The translations under genes and the position numbers were made by a program. A stretch of 64,000 nucleotides of DNA from Prostheceraeus crozeri (lineage: Eukaryota > Platyhelminthes > Polycladida > Euryleptidae): positions 1-64,000 of the forward strand of contig CAJQUW010013623.1 of NCBI GenBank assembly GCA_907163375.1. Direction: 5' to 3'. Shown here piece by piece: positions 33,760 through 47,379 of the stretch; position 1 is the first letter of the stretch; every line of letters begins with the position of its first letter. Under the pieces are notes generated by a model that was given only the letters and a program-made list of their open reading frames with translations, ran no database searches and was not told the DNA's origin.

Positions 33760-36700
33760 AAGAAATTGAAGTAGCTTATTCTTCTGTGATCAACTACAAT
33801 CTGCCTAACTCGGACCTAGCTGGTCAAAGCACAAGCTTCACAGTGTGTTACGATGCTGCAATAACATAATAATCATCAGGCAAATACACAAACAGTAAGG
33901 AAATACAATATTAGACGCATGAGGTAATGCTGAATGAAAACAAGAGAATGGATAGACTGCTAGATTTCCTACTATGCTTAATTGGTATTTTATAATGTTC
34001 ACAGTCTATAAAATAGAACAGCATTTCACTCTCATTAATTGAAAAATTGGCATTTTGAGCATCCAATCGATTGAACTGGGAAATCAGGGAGGTGCATCGA
34101 TCATGGCACGCTGTAAAAATTGTACTTTATTAATATTGGTGCTGGAAATGTTAATATAGAAAAATGACAACTCTCAATACAGAAAAGTGACAACTTTTTG
34201 TGTCAATACGCTCATTTTCATGACATCTTTGACCTAGAGGCCGATACGTGTTTAAAGCTCAGTACAATGAAGAGATGTGACGCAGTTATAACACATCAGA
34301 TATGAATGCTGCAAACTCCATGGTTGAACTCTTGCAATGATGTTTCCAAATTCCAGGTGCTGATGTTTACGACAGGAACTATTTATGGAAAGGTATGGAT
34401 TGACAAATAAATGCTGTCTCTGGAGAAATCATACAATTCTTTGAAACGGTCGAGTTTATCAGTTATCAAACAATCTAGGAAACATGTTCATCAGAGGGAG
34501 AACGAATATCTCGCTTCTGTTTTATTACAAAATATTGTCTCCTTGCTGAGCAAAATTTAATCAATACAAATTTAGAAGCCGACACCTCATCAAATGTATG
34601 TCAGGAATAGATGCACCGCATTTTCTGGAGTAGAAGTAGTGGGTAACATGAATTTTTACATTTTCAGTGCGGGTTGCATGTGCATTGAATCTCAGTTGTA
34701 TTTTTCATTCAGCAATGTTTTTTGATTCCAAATATCATCACAAATTCACAACTACATATCTCTTCCAACAAGTGTGGGATAGTAGAACTGCACAGCAATC
34801 AGATTTTCGCGTCATACAACGCGATCTCTTTAAGAATTGTCACAACCCTTGGAAAACGATATAAAGATAATAATTGTGTACACTCATTTTATGAAGAAAG
34901 ATATTACATGTAATATTTTGTTTCATCACCCCATCCTAGCTTTGTTAACTGCTTGTCTTTTATTGGTAGCATAGCTAAGCAGAATCTTTTGTAAAATTAT
35001 GATGGATTTTCTAATGGATCATTGAAGAGATTCAATCATTCAATTAAGAGCTATGATTGCTGTTATCAATGATAGACGCATAGGATAATTAATACGATAC
35101 AATTTAATCTACATCATTTAATGTACTAATAAAAGCATAGCAACATTTATTAATGAATTCCAAAAACTTTGATCTACAAATCTTGAATGGATAATGGATC
35201 ATGCCTTCATGAGCATAATAAGAAGCTAGATAACCATGACATTCGACTTTTAAGTCCTTGACTGATGAATCCCTCTGGTGACGTGATTCATAGTGTAGTG
35301 TGAAGTGATACTTAGATATGAACATCCACCACATAGGAGCTATGATTTGGCAAAATCAGACCGCAGGATGTGTAATTATTGACAACCATGTTCTCATTGA
35401 AATATGAAATCACAGTTACAGATACAATTACAGCTTCATTACATTTTACATACAAAAATGAGGAGAAATGGTTCTTATTATTCATATCTTAATTTTTATT
35501 CTTACTAGGCTTTTGTCATTACTTCCCAGTACTTATATATGCATTGTGTTGCCTTCTGTAAATCCTCACTTAATTCCAGGAAGTCAAAACGCACGTTTCT
35601 TCATGGCTCGTCGGAACGGGAGGTTCGTCATATTTTAAAACTCAAGATAAAAAAGAGGTTCTCGCCCTCTGGCTATTCTAGACTGTTATTGAGAAAGTCC
35701 TGAGAGATGAAACGCGTCGGTTATTTTTGCTGGTCCGCAATTCACTTTTCCATTGAATAATACGTCGCAAAAATAGACGGAGAGAACCATTTTCTTTTGA
35801 AATTTCAAACATGCCAAATAGCAGAGGATGAATAGCCTCCGGAGAACCTGGAAATGCATATGGCTAGAAAGCTAGAAAGCTAGAAGATGAGGATGACAGT
35901 AATGTGGTCCTATTAATTTCCATGTTCGCGCCGAAATGCTCTGGTGTAAATTGATATCCGGCCCGAATTCATTGGATTAAAAAGATCCAGCTACAAAAGA
36001 CAGAATTGGATACGTGTGTGAGACCCAGGAGGACAACAATACTGCCGTTTAGACCCTCTCGTGCTAAAATAGCCCTGAAATTAGCCTATAGCGGCGACAG
36101 CATCTTATGAACTCTCTGCCACCAGACTAAATGAAAAAAATCAGATCATCATCACAAGAAGCATATTCTTTAAAAACACCAAAACAAGTGCAGAAGTATT
36201 TTAATGTAATATCCTTGGTTATTCTGACCAATCTGATCGACCGAATTTGTGTTAATTGCCAACATTTGCAAATTAACTGCGTTATTCAAGTCATTAAATG
36301 TTTTGAGAAATATAAAAAAAGTGCTGCGATTGCAATGATTCACGAATAAACAGGGATTGCACTTTATCTTCCGTCTTTCAACTGATAGGATTTTTTTTGA
36401 CTTGTTACTGTAGTTGATAATGAAATCTTCATACAGTATCTACCAAGCTGCTTACAATTTTCTAAAAAGCAAAGAAAAGTTCATCACCTCATTAAGCAGA
36501 GAAGAGTGTTCGATTCACTTGGTTAGGTCTAAATTAAGATCCACATTGTTCATTGCATGCATTATCAACATGATTCTATATGAGCTTTGTTTTACAACTC
36601 ACCTAGTTTCCAGACACAAAAACTGCTATAACAGCCACTTTTGATGTTTACTTACTGAGCTTGATATTTCCAAACAATCAAATTCATTTATTTTCTCAAA

Positions 36701-37430
36701 ACTCTTCTCTTGTGATAACTGTTTGCCATTTTCAGAGTGTAAACTATGAACAGAACTGATTAGGCAAATTGATGTCATTAATGACACGCCTACTGTCTAC
36801 TGCAGTACTTTTAATATCATCGAAATTTTAACTCCATGATTGGTCTTGTTGATAAAATATTTGATAATTGCTTCCTGATAATGATTGAGTAAACATATTA
36901 TCAATCATGAAGTCTTACTTAGTCTCCAGGACCATTTCTATTCACATAGCTATACATGTTCAATGCTATGACTGATTGATTAGATAACGATCAAAGGCGT
37001 CAAAAACAAAGATCATGCGTAAGTGAATCCTATAAATAGCAGCAGAATAAAATTCAACCATCTGGTATAACATTGTCCTTGTCAATAAGAATGAAGTGAC
37101 ATTTTAAGCTCGTGAATTCATTCATGTCACGCGCAGTTTACGTAGGCGAAAAGTTCAAACAGTAGCTTCACATCGATAGGAAAATTTCACGATCATAGTT
37201 CACTGCCATGGAGCGCAAACTGCTCGAAGATCTGTTGCAACGTTTCCATTTTAAACTCTATTAAGCTATTGGATGAGATGATTCCCCTCCGATACCTGAG
37301 AATTGGATGGGTGTGCTGTGCAAGTCTTTTGCGTGAAAAAGTAAATTCATTTTTCAAAAACCAATACTTGCACCGCATCAGCAATCTGAATAATGACAAA
37401 ACATAGTTTGCAGTGAAATATGTTTATGAA
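33760..37430. other. LIG1 intron, no feature recognised
   Basis: AT-rich, with scattered short open frames that lack codon or domain signal. No RNA gene, repeat array or coding match was recognised. Confidence 0.45.
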
Positions 37431-37434
37431 AAAT

Positions 37435-37495
37435 GTTTATCATTTTTTTTTATTTATTTCATTTATTTCATTTTTTTATTGTTTTTCATATGTTT
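37435..37495. repeat. T-rich low-complexity tract
   Basis: Runs of T with repeated ATTTATTTCATTTATTTC words. Simple low-complexity DNA about 270 bases from the 3' end of the LINE piece at 37768. Confidence 0.7.
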
Positions 37496-37749
37496 ATGTG
37501 AAATATGAGCTCAACCCGACAGATCGATTAGAGATTCAAGATAGTGGCTTTCAGTAGAACTTTACAAATTGAAAAGGTTCCAATCGAAACCAGTTCAGTA
37601 AGAGAATTTATAGTAAAAAAATGTCTGCGACGTTTTCCCTACTAAAAAACATTGCTTGTAGTCTAGCTCACGTTTCATTCTATATCACTCACCTCACTTC
37701 ACTTCACTTCTCGTTTTATGTCCTTCTTGTCCCATTGCTTGAGGTTGGA

Positions 37750-38950
37750 CGGAGTTTGATGGGTCGTTTAAAGTATTCCCGACCTTGGGCAAAATGTTCG
37801 CTGATGTTGAGGACATCCTGGTCTTCTTGAACGCAGCTGCGACATGTCTTTGTCGGTCTTCCAATTGGACGCTTTCCCTCCACCTTCATGGATTCTGTTC
37901 TCCTGATGACCTTCTCTTCCGCTCACCTGACGACCAAACCATCGAAGCTTTCTCTGTCGAATTCGGTTCTCCAGGTGTGTCTGTCCGCAAATTCCCAGTG
38001 CCTCTTCAATAGTAGCCCGGTCTCGGTATGATATCTTCAAAATGCAGCACAGCATCGTCCGATCGCACACTTCAAGCCGGCTTCTTTGTTGCTGAGTCAA
38101 CGGCCATGCGTCCGCTCCGGGTATCAGTACCATTCGCACACACGCTTCGTACACCTGAGATCTACATTCTATTGGAATATCTTTATTGCATAACAGGCTG
38201 CTAAGATCTCTCGACATCAGCCATGCTGCCGAAATTCGGGTCCTTACCGCCTTCTCTGCCCCTGCATCGCAGATAAGCGAATCGCACAAATAGCAAAATT
38301 CTCATACTTCCTCCACGGAGAGACCGTCTAAGTTAAAGGAGACGTCTTCTGGTATATCATTATGTAACATGCTTTTCCGTTTTTCATGCTTCGAAGCGAT
38401 ATGTCCACTTCTTCTTTTGGAAACCTCTTCACTTGATCCTTCAGTTACGTCGATTCTTTCACGGAAAATTCGTTACTCTCGTTCAAAAGCTTGGAAAAGT
38501 ATTCCTTCCATCGTCTTCCCTCGTGAAAGTCTGTTCATTTACGCCTTTGATGTGTCTTCCCGGATTAACGTCTTTCCGATCCTCCTTCGCTTGCTTCGCA
38601 ATCTTGATCATTTTCTGCCACATTTCAGTTGCGCTCAAACTTCCCCCCACACCTTCCATGCAGCTTGTCTTGAGATTGAAACTTCCTTCTTTGCAACCGT
38701 GACTTCATCTTGTAAATATCCCGATCATCTTGACCTCTGGATTGCTGTCACCTTTTGATCTTCTATTGCTTCCTGACCTTTTACAATCCACCAACAAGTC
38801 TTCAGCCTACGGATTTCTTGAGCCGCTTTCAAGATGTTATCCTCAAACTAATCTCACTCACTGTGCGTCCCGATCTCTGTCTTTTGCCTGAGTCTGTCTT
38901 CAAATAGATGTCTGTTTTCTTGATCTCACAGCTGCCAGACCTTAACTTTT
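37750..38950 (-). mobile_element. LINE fragment, C-terminal half of the reverse transcriptase ORF
   Basis: The - strand from 38289 to 37768 reads LCDSLICDAGAEKAVRTRISAAW, then CRSQVYEACVRMVLIPGADAWPL, LEVCDRTMLCCILKISYRDR and RKLRWFGRQVSGR. This is the usual end of non-LTR retrotransposon ORF2 after the polymerase core ('R.RIRAAW...Y.ACV...LLYG.E.W...RLRWFGHV'). Weaker related coding (charged, Lys/Arg-rich, IWK.AK-like) extends to about 38950. It is broken by frameshifts and stops in the upstream part and truncated at 5'. The clade was not determined. It sits in the LIG1 intron in the same sense as the gene. Confidence 0.75.
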
Positions 38951-38959
38951 TGTGCATTT

Positions 38960-41320
38960 ATTCTCTTCCTTGAATGTTCAAATCTTACTTCTCACTAGGT
39001 CCATGATAAGCAACATGTTTCACCAGGAATTGCTTCTCATGCAACACACAACTTGTGTAATGAACAGCGAACTTTCACGCACATGTTACAAGTCCGATAC
39101 TACCTAATGCCGGAAATACATTCGAGGTAGAACTATCTTAAGGAGAGCAACAGCTCTGACAGGTTTCAACTCGGACGAGCCCAACTGCTATAAAATGCTA
39201 TTATCGAATCAAAATCTTAATCATGGGTGTTGTAGCAACCTAATCGAGGAGCTTCAAGAGTAAAAGATATATTTAACTGTAGAACGATATGGTACTACAG
39301 GAAATCTACTGCCCATGTTGAGAGTTTCGAATTTCTTGTTGCGTGAACCAAGCAACGTAAAAGTTCAAATAAAGAACTTTCCTCATGACGACACAATTGT
39401 CTGTAAAACTATTCAGAGTACGATCTTGGTGATCGCATGAAGCAGATCTCCACTCTATATTTTTTATGTTCGATTCCATTGCAGATACTAGGCTCCGTAT
39501 CGAGCTAGAACAAATGTACACGGGTATTTATGAAAATGATTTCACCGAGTATGACAGAATATACTGAATATTCATGCACACTGTCCATGACAGCCGGACA
39601 ACATTATTGCCAAATATTCAAAACGTATTAATTAAACGTTTAGCCATGTTTACTGTGTGTGCATTTACGCAGTAGGAAACAAAATAACCAAAGTTGATAT
39701 TTGAAATTGGACTTGCCTAGCATTCAACTGATAGATAAAAAGAGATACCGTTAAAGCAAAAAATACAAGAAACGTCAAAACATATTGATATGATAGTGCA
39801 TGTTCATTCGTATGAGTCTCTAAGACTTAAATTTCAGTGACTTCTTTAAATAATGGAAATGCATGACAAGTGAATGTAATGCAAATTGTATGAAGTGCCA
39901 ACAGGTATTCTGCCTTCCAAATGCTGAAGAACTTTACAACAGTTAGGACATCCTGAGTTTGACGTGAATGCGTTGTATGAAGTTTTAAGTGCTTGGTGCT
40001 GACATTCTAAGACTTCGTTTGCATTCGTCAAGAATACAATTTTTATCATTGAATGAATATTAGGCTATCTGATACCTCAATCCGTGGCGAGGGAGAATTC
40101 CAATTGCAACATGTCCTTCTCTTCAACCAAGATCCGCTTAGAACATCATAAATGCCTTGCGACTTTACCTTTTAAACTCAAAACCATGTTGCTATATTTC
40201 TGACGATAAGGACATGGATGCAAATAATATGCTGCAATATTATATGGGACAAAAATCTTTGGAATAGCACCCGTGACATAATGATTAACAGCTATTTTCA
40301 GTCTTAAATACGTTTTCATTATAAAAAACAAAAATACATCGGAAATGTCTGCTCTGACATATTAGAATATCTAGAGGGAAGAACATCTAAAGTCAATAAA
40401 AGATAACAATACTAAAAAGGAAGTGTGCGGCGATTTGAAGGTGCGATCTCGTCTCCACCGCGGTTGTTAACAGTCGTCACTCTCTTTAGATTCTCAATGG
40501 AAAGCGTCAGACACACGTTGATAATGTAACATCTTCGTATAGCAAAATCAATGAAGAGGTCTTAGAGCAAGAAATAAGTAATGCCTTGATTGCTAGGGTG
40601 CATCACTCCGCATTTAAATATACTAAACGCAACCAAGCTCATTATCACTACTTCATGTCGGGCACTTTATCTTCACATCACTTTTCGAGACATTCGACAA
40701 GCAGCTTATTGTTGCAGTGTAGCATGATAGCAAAGTCGATCTTTCTACATGCAATTCTACTGAGTCCTAAAGTGGTTTTGCAAATAAACAAATATTAGAA
40801 AAGACATTTAGATTTAACGATTTTGACTGTATTGATGTCTGACGTTTTATTTTTATGTTATTTTCCAACTCACAAGCAAAATGACTGGAATTAATTTAAC
40901 AAATTGGCGTTCTGTATCCGATTTGAGACGATGATTGAGTATATCAAGCCTATATGCCTTTATTAAACGTGACATAATTCATATCGAGATCTGGTATGCA
41001 ACATTTAATGTAAGTTGCCCACGTCTCATTGTGTTTCTACCATAACTATTTGTTTACCAAGATTAATTATCAAAATGAAGTCAGTATTATGGTCATTTTG
41101 TCATATTTCATTCTGCAATTTTTGCCATTTTAAAACAAAATAAAATTTTTATGTAGATAATTCATCTGCAAGATGTTGTGCAGAAAATGTCATCACAGTA
41201 GTAAGCTCTGCAAAAAAATCTCTTCAAAAAAATCTAACTGCAATGACGCACAAATGCACACACATTAAATAGACAGAGTGATAGTGGATATACGGCGTTC
41301 AGGCAAACTTAGATATACCT
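38960..41320. other. LIG1 intron, no feature recognised
   Basis: AT-rich intronic DNA. Nothing coding or repetitive was recognised. Confidence 0.45.
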
Positions 41321-41329
41321 TGACCTCAT

Positions 41330-41680
41330 AGCAAGTGTAAAATGGAAAGACAGGATCCCAAATGAAGAAGTATTAAAACGGTGTGGTCTGAGGGACTTAG
41401 AGGTGACGATCCCAAACAGTAGACTCCGCTGGTTTGGACACGTGAAGAGAGCGCACAATAACGTGAAATAAGTTGAAGAGATGGAAGTAGGCGGTCGTCG
41501 ACCAGCAGGAAGACCGAAGAAGTCATGGAGGAGTTGCATCAAAAAAAGATCTCAAGAAACTCGAAATCAATGAAGATCTTGCCTTGGACCGAAACAGCTG
41601 ACGACGAGCCATCAACTGTCCAACTCCCTCAGGGAATTCAAGGACGCTAAACTAAGAGTGAGTGAGAAAGTGTGAGTGCC
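41330..41680 (+). mobile_element. LINE 3' fragment (ORF2 C-terminus)
   Basis: The + strand carries, in shifting frames, WKDRIPNEEVLKRCGL, TIPNSRLRWFGHVKRA, GGRRPAGRPKKSW and DLALDRNSWRRAI. This is the terminal segment common to several non-LTR retrotransposons ('RLRWFGHVKRM...GRPKKRW...DR..WR'). It contains at least three frame changes and an in-frame stop, so it is dead. It is a different copy and possibly a different family from the piece at 37.8 kb. Confidence 0.7.
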
Positions 41681-41689
41681 AACAAATTG

Positions 41690-44600
41690 CCATAGAAGAT
41701 CGGAACAATAAACTGTAAGAAAAAAGCACGCAAATATGTGTGATTTCAGTGGCAGTCAATTTTTGTATCACACAGCCAAGAGACGCAGACAATGTCAAAT
41801 TCTTCTAAGATGTTTGTGAGCTTTCTCCCTAAGCTTGGCATCTTCTAAACGATTAGAAGGATTTACTTTATCTAGCTCTGCTGTGGTCTTGACTGTCGTA
41901 TATCCTCTGTCTCTGTAACTTTAGAATAAGCTTGATTATGCATTTTGTCTTCATGCCAACAGGGCGCAAATATTATTTCAAGATACCTAACCCTAATTCA
42001 ATTTAGTACAGCATAGGAATATTAAAAGACTTTTCTTCAAAAGAAGCTGATTTATTAATCAATTCACCAGACAGATTTGATTATTCGCGCACAGTCCTGC
42101 TTAAAATGCTATTTCGAGACAGTGCTGATACTTCGTATGTATCAATTTTCGACAATCTCACGAATATCATTAAAAATTTCATTTTAGCTAAAGAAATGGA
42201 GAACTTTCGGCATTACAAACTCAATCTCTGTTAATTAATCAAAATCATTCATGAATAAACTCATTGCGAGATATTCGCGCAGCTGAATAATTCATTGTCT
42301 TATGTATCGAATTTCGATCCGGGTTTCATGCATATCAAGACAAGAAAAGATTGTGAGAATAGTTGTATGGGTTATGATGGTGATCGATTCCTAACGATTT
42401 GAAGGATTCTTTATCTTGAAAATGTCTTCTCCTGCGATGAAACTAAACTTATGAGGCAGAAAGTTTTCTTCCTCATGAATGCAGTATCAAATTCTAGGGT
42501 AGGACTTCACATGGATTAATAGAAAATTACGTTACGGTTCATTAACCCTTTTTTTACTGCTCCGATTATCAGTGCTACTGCATTCCTTCTGTAAAGACAC
42601 GTTTTCAAAGTGTAAAAATTTATTTGCATTGGTGATGTAAGGAAAAGTTCGATACGTTAGAAGCTTTCGTTTTGAAAAGTACGATACGCCAAATTTACGT
42701 TTTTATCGATACGATGTAAATTCAAGTCATTCTGTTGTCTCTGTACTTTTTCATCAATAATTATTTCGATATCAGTGCAAAAGGGACAGGAAATTCAAAT
42801 AAATCGCTAAGGGATGAAAATTCTTTCTACAATTATCCCCAAGCTACAAATAGAATCGAATTATCACTATAGAAACGACATTAAATGCCAAAAAGGAGGC
42901 CAGTCGTAAGCAATTGTTGTGAGATATACATTTCGGTCAAATTTGTCATAAGGAATTATACACAATAGAATTTTGTGAAAATACTTTCAATTCAAAATTG
43001 CACATGAAGTGCTTCCTTGAACACGAATTGACGGAACTTGGTCAGTGCACATAACTCCACCAAAGTAGGCATAAATTCCACCTGTTCGTATGTGAGATCA
43101 ATTTTACTTCTCAAAGTCACCAGATCACACAGCTGAAGTGCGGTGCACACAGAGATGGATTCAGTCGCTTGTGGGTTAGTCTAGAGCGGACATAATCCTA
43201 TCCCAGCCATTGTGTGCAATTGTAGCAAGCGCAGAAAATGACATGAATATTCGTCTCTCTTCGGCTTGTGTGATTGATCACACGAGCGCATTGCAGAAAC
43301 AGCTCTTATCACAGAACCCACGAACTTCAACGGTCAAATTACAGAAAGGTCTGTGAAGTAAAAAGTACCTATTTTTGACTTAATTTGTCTTCGTGGTAAA
43401 TTCATCAAATGGAAATAGTATTCACATCGTTCGACTCTTCACGATCTTAATTTACTGACTGTGTACGTTTAATGTGAAGTCAACCTCCAGGTACGTCAGA
43501 TTTCAGACTTGAATTTGCATCAAGTTCAATAGAAATTGTTCTTCTTGCCCCTCGAGACTAGTAGTGGCCGTATAGGTATAGGCATAGGTATAGGGTATAG
43601 GCTAAGTACGCACAATCAGGGAACGCGCGATGTCTCGATGTGAGTCACTTGCAACATGGAGTTAGAGATGTATTTTGTAATTATCTAATTCCAACGCGCG
43701 CATTGCAAACGGGCCTACAGCAATCTTACATAATTTGAAAGAGAACAATACCCGAGAGGCTTCAGTATGCTGTTAACAGTAATTGATATTTTTTACGCGG
43801 ACAGTAAGAGAACGAAATAGATCTCCGAAAACGGGAGCATATATTTTCCTTTTAAGACGCTAACAGATATCAAATAAATTTGTTTTGTAACTCTTCTGCA
43901 GATCTAGTAGCCAAGGTTGCATTATATGCAACTGAAACTGATTGGAATGCCGATGTGTGGGGAGCTTGCAATTTCAGGCATGTAGTACTTGCGAATTATG
44001 ATGTTGCATAATATATCTTCTATTGAAAATATCACACACATGTTGAATCGATGTCTTTCATGTATTAGTACCTATTGCAATAGTCACCTGCTTTGCGAGC
44101 ATTAGTATTTCATATCAGGTACTTGTATTTGTATTTTAACCACAATATTGAAGAGAACAATCAAAGTGTAGCTGTCACAAGATCATCAATAGTGTATAGC
44201 AAAAATACACACTATGTCAATAGAATGACTATAAAGTACGGCTTAGCAGTTCTGTTTTCAATCTCTTCTTGAAAATCACAGTGCATTCAGTAGAATTGGA
44301 AAGAGAGATTGAGAGCCCACAACTTAAAGGTCCTAAATCTCAAAAGCCCATTTGTTGATTCGTCACACGACAGGCTGATGCGATCACATACTGGAATGAG
44401 ATCTTAGAGAAGTATTGGCAGCATTCACTTGAAGTAGTTCCTCAGACATTCAGGGCTTTCTCCATAGATACATTTATGCACGAAACAACATACTGCACTC
44501 TTACAGCCACTGGCAACCATGTTTCTTCCTAGATAAAATGTGGAGTAGGATGAGATTTGGGTGAACGCATTTATAAGTCCGACACACCCGCTCTGGACAA

Positions 44601-45750
44601 TTTGAAGTCTCATTAAATTATTTATGGTGTATTCACTGAATACAGAATTACAGTAGCCTCAGTGTGAAGCAACATCTATGTTCAGAGTTATTGATGTCAC
44701 AGAGTAGAGGACGTATCTTCCAAAATGATCGCAGAGGGGCGAACATTGGATCTAAGGCTGGAAAATGGCAGCATTATATATCAAATTTAACACCGAGACA
44801 TCTTCCAGAATCAGAAGCATGAATGAGCTAAGTGTCTCGAGACTCATTACACACCAAATAATTGATAATAAAAGCTGTAATCAATGGAAATTTTGCATAA
44901 TGGAGTCATATACAATGTAAAAGTCTTGAACTGTCTTGAGCCATAGCAATTTTTACTTTTAGGTTTTGATAAAGGAGCTGAGTGCAGAAACCGGCCTAAC
45001 CGTAAGAATCTTATAAGAATGAGGATTCGGCTTGAAGAATGTAGTGATAATTTGACTATTTTGTTTAATACAAATACTGCTTCGCATGAAAAACCTGCCG
45101 TGCACCACACTTTATTATCATTACACTTTACAAACGATGCATCGAGGGTAGCATGATCTCCCTCGAAAACCGGTCTCAGCGATAACATTCATATGACAAC
45201 TTAGTCGAAGGTCATTTTGACAGCTGCGATTGCGGCTCTTCTTTGTGGGCGAAAGAAAGTCACAGATGGATTTCACACCACTCATTCAATAGATTATTAG
45301 ATAATTAAATAATGTGATACTATAATTCACTGTAGCGATGTAATATTAAGTTGGGCATTTCTTAGCGGTTATCTTGCACGAGAATTTAAGAAAATCAAGT
45401 AAGAATAATTGGAAGTCTGTGCTGTTAGATGTACGGCGAGATGGCCGACATTTTATGTTTGCCATGTTTGTCATATGTTATGTTTGTTTATATATGGTAT
45501 GTTAATAGTCATGTTTGTTATATATGATAGCTAATTACCAGATATCTATCTGTACGTAGTATCTTCGGATTGTTGCAAAGATAAGTTGCAATACATAGTA
45601 AGTTACATTTAAGTACAAAGACTTAAATTGCAATGATAAGTACCTACATGCCTTGAAGCAGATTTCGACATTTCCCTTTTCGAAAGTACATGAGAAGTAA
45701 AAAACGGGAAATAAATCAAATGAAATGAAGTGAAAATGGCCTAACGTCAC
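41690..45750. other. LIG1 intron, only a small simple repeat seen
   Basis: AT-rich. A short TATAGG/CATAGG simple repeat lies at 43571-43603, and a TATGTTTG-type repetition near 45455-45520. No genes were recognised. Confidence 0.45.
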
Positions 45751-45754
45751 TACT

Positions 45755-45926
45755 CCCCTATACTTCGGACTTGAACGCTGCTGACATAGGCAGACTTTAA
45801 TCTGGACGGTTGAGATCTTTTAGTCCTGATGACCTTTCTTACGACTTCCAAAGCCACTTTCGGGGCTCGACCTCTGGACCGAAAGATCACTAGGACAAGC
45901 ACTTAACCACTGTGCCACGGATACCA
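45755..45926 (-). mobile_element. tRNA-derived SINE, copy 2
   Basis: Inverse copy of the SINE at 30706. On the - strand, box A TGGCACAGTGGT (45917-45906) is followed by box B GGTCGAGCCCC (45872-45862), the CTTTGGAAGTCGTAAG body and the ATTAAAGTCTGCC...GTCAGCAGCG tail. A- and B-box sequences are identical to copy 1, while spacer and body have diverged. It lies in the LIG1 intron, same strand as the gene. Confidence 0.82.
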
Positions 45927-46435
45927 CTGCAGCGGCAATCAAATAATGTCTTAAAACTCAGCGACTCAATATTCGCATCGCAACTAGAAGAACTATCTTC
46001 AAACTGGTGTTCAAACTTGTATCATGGCAACATAGAAAAAAATGTATTAAATGACTATCTACAAATCACACAAATTCAGACATTAGTAACCCAATGACAT
46101 TTTCTATGCAACAAGGTTCTCACCATGAAAATAACTCGCAAAAATGAAGCAGTGCTGCCAACTTATGAACACATTCTTTCATGCAATTAAGCCAACAACT
46201 AGACTGCATACCGCAGTAACAAACATGCTGACTTCAGTTGGGTGATACGGGTATTTAGAAAGTATCAGGCTTACCTAACATGAAAGTGAAATACACTCGG
46301 TAGAAGAACTCCTACTTGGCTGCAAAATCTCTGTGTTCTTTGGTACCAGACATAAACTGGTGGATAATGACTCATTTTACCATTAACAACAATGAGATTA
46401 AATACACGATAGATCAGATTGCCATGCAAAAGATG

Positions 46436-46475
46436 TGCGGCTGGTAGGATTCGAACCTACGTGTTTCATCAACCC
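46436..46475 (-). tRNA. Partial tRNA-like 3' half (pseudogene or SINE head)
   Basis: On the - strand CGTAGGTTCGAATCCTACC forms a perfect T-arm (five-base stem around TTCGAAT), followed by an acceptor-like AGCCGCA. No matching 5' acceptor or D-arm was found upstream, so it is a remnant rather than a working tRNA. Confidence 0.4.
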
Positions 46476-46702
46476 TCAGAATTCTTATGAATGGAAACTA
46501 TGGATAACGTCAAAGTGGTGAACGAGTTGGAGAGTCAGTATTTCTCTTTGAAACGGATGTATACAATTTTATCAGTCCAGAACTTAGGGATCCCCATCCT
46601 GAATTTTTCCAAGACAATTTATTCATGTGAAAAAGTTGGGGACAAAAAAAATAAACGAAGCAGTACAGTCAAAGTGTAAAAAATGCCTTGACCGTGCATT
46701 AT

Positions 46703-46897
46703 AAAAGAATTAGAAAATCTAAGAATAGGCCAAGTGTATATTTTGATAGAAAATATAAAAAAATGTACGAATTAGAAAAATTATAGCAAACTACGATACG
46801 TATTTCATTGACCACCGGTCAATATCATCAGGAACATTTTTTATATTTTCTATCAAAATATACACTTGGCCTATTCCCAGATTTTCTAATTCTTTTA
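46703..46897. mobile_element. Foldback element with hammerhead-like core, perhaps Penelope-like
   Basis: Two arms of about 60 bases (46703-46764 and 46835-46897) are near-perfect inverted repeats carrying AGGCCAAGTGTATATTTTGA on the + left arm. Inside the loop the - strand has CTGATGA (46831-46825), a 7-bp hairpin ATTGACC-GGT-GGTCAAT, GAAA (46806-46803), then ATC (46797-46795). These are the ordered conserved parts of a hammerhead ribozyme. The words CCTGATGA...GACC...GGTC...GAAA are typical of Penelope-like retroelement ends. Stem I pairing is poor, so activity is doubtful. No reverse transcriptase was found nearby. Confidence 0.45.
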
Positions 46898-47379
46898 CAG
46901 TCATGGTGACTATTTTCACTTTACGTAATTCGACACATTTTGAATTACAAATGCCACCGTAGCAGATGGGCTGTCACGCGTCATTCAAAGATTTCGCCTA
47001 TCATCAGGGTGGTCATCAATGAAGTTAGACTGTTCCAAGTTCGTGCCGTTCAAGAGTGAAACTCCACCCGATGATTGACCCTTGAAGTCAACAGTGAAAC
47101 ACGAGTCGCTGAGCGGACAGCAGTCCAATATAAAAGCTCGAAATCGGGGCCATCGAACGAATGAATGATTATCTCTAATCAAAAAGATAATGTATAATTT
47201 GCTTGCTTTCAAAAGACTATTATATGCCTGATACTTTACAGCTGTACCGAAACAAAATTTACTTTCGAGAGGGAAAACTCGTAATTTTCCACTAGTGAAG
47301 AATTCACGAGCGAAATCGTCGTGACAGTGAAACCTGATAGTGATTGCGAAATCGAAAGAGGAACTATACAACGAAGATA

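Noticed and set aside
37768-38289. Host gene of 173 codons on the - strand
   Set aside because: The sequence is the C-terminal end of a LINE reverse transcriptase ORF, recognised from the Y.ACV and LRWFG motifs.
46436-46475. Functional tRNA gene
   Set aside because: Only the T-arm and 3' acceptor strand are present; no D-arm, anticodon arm or 5' acceptor partner could be found.
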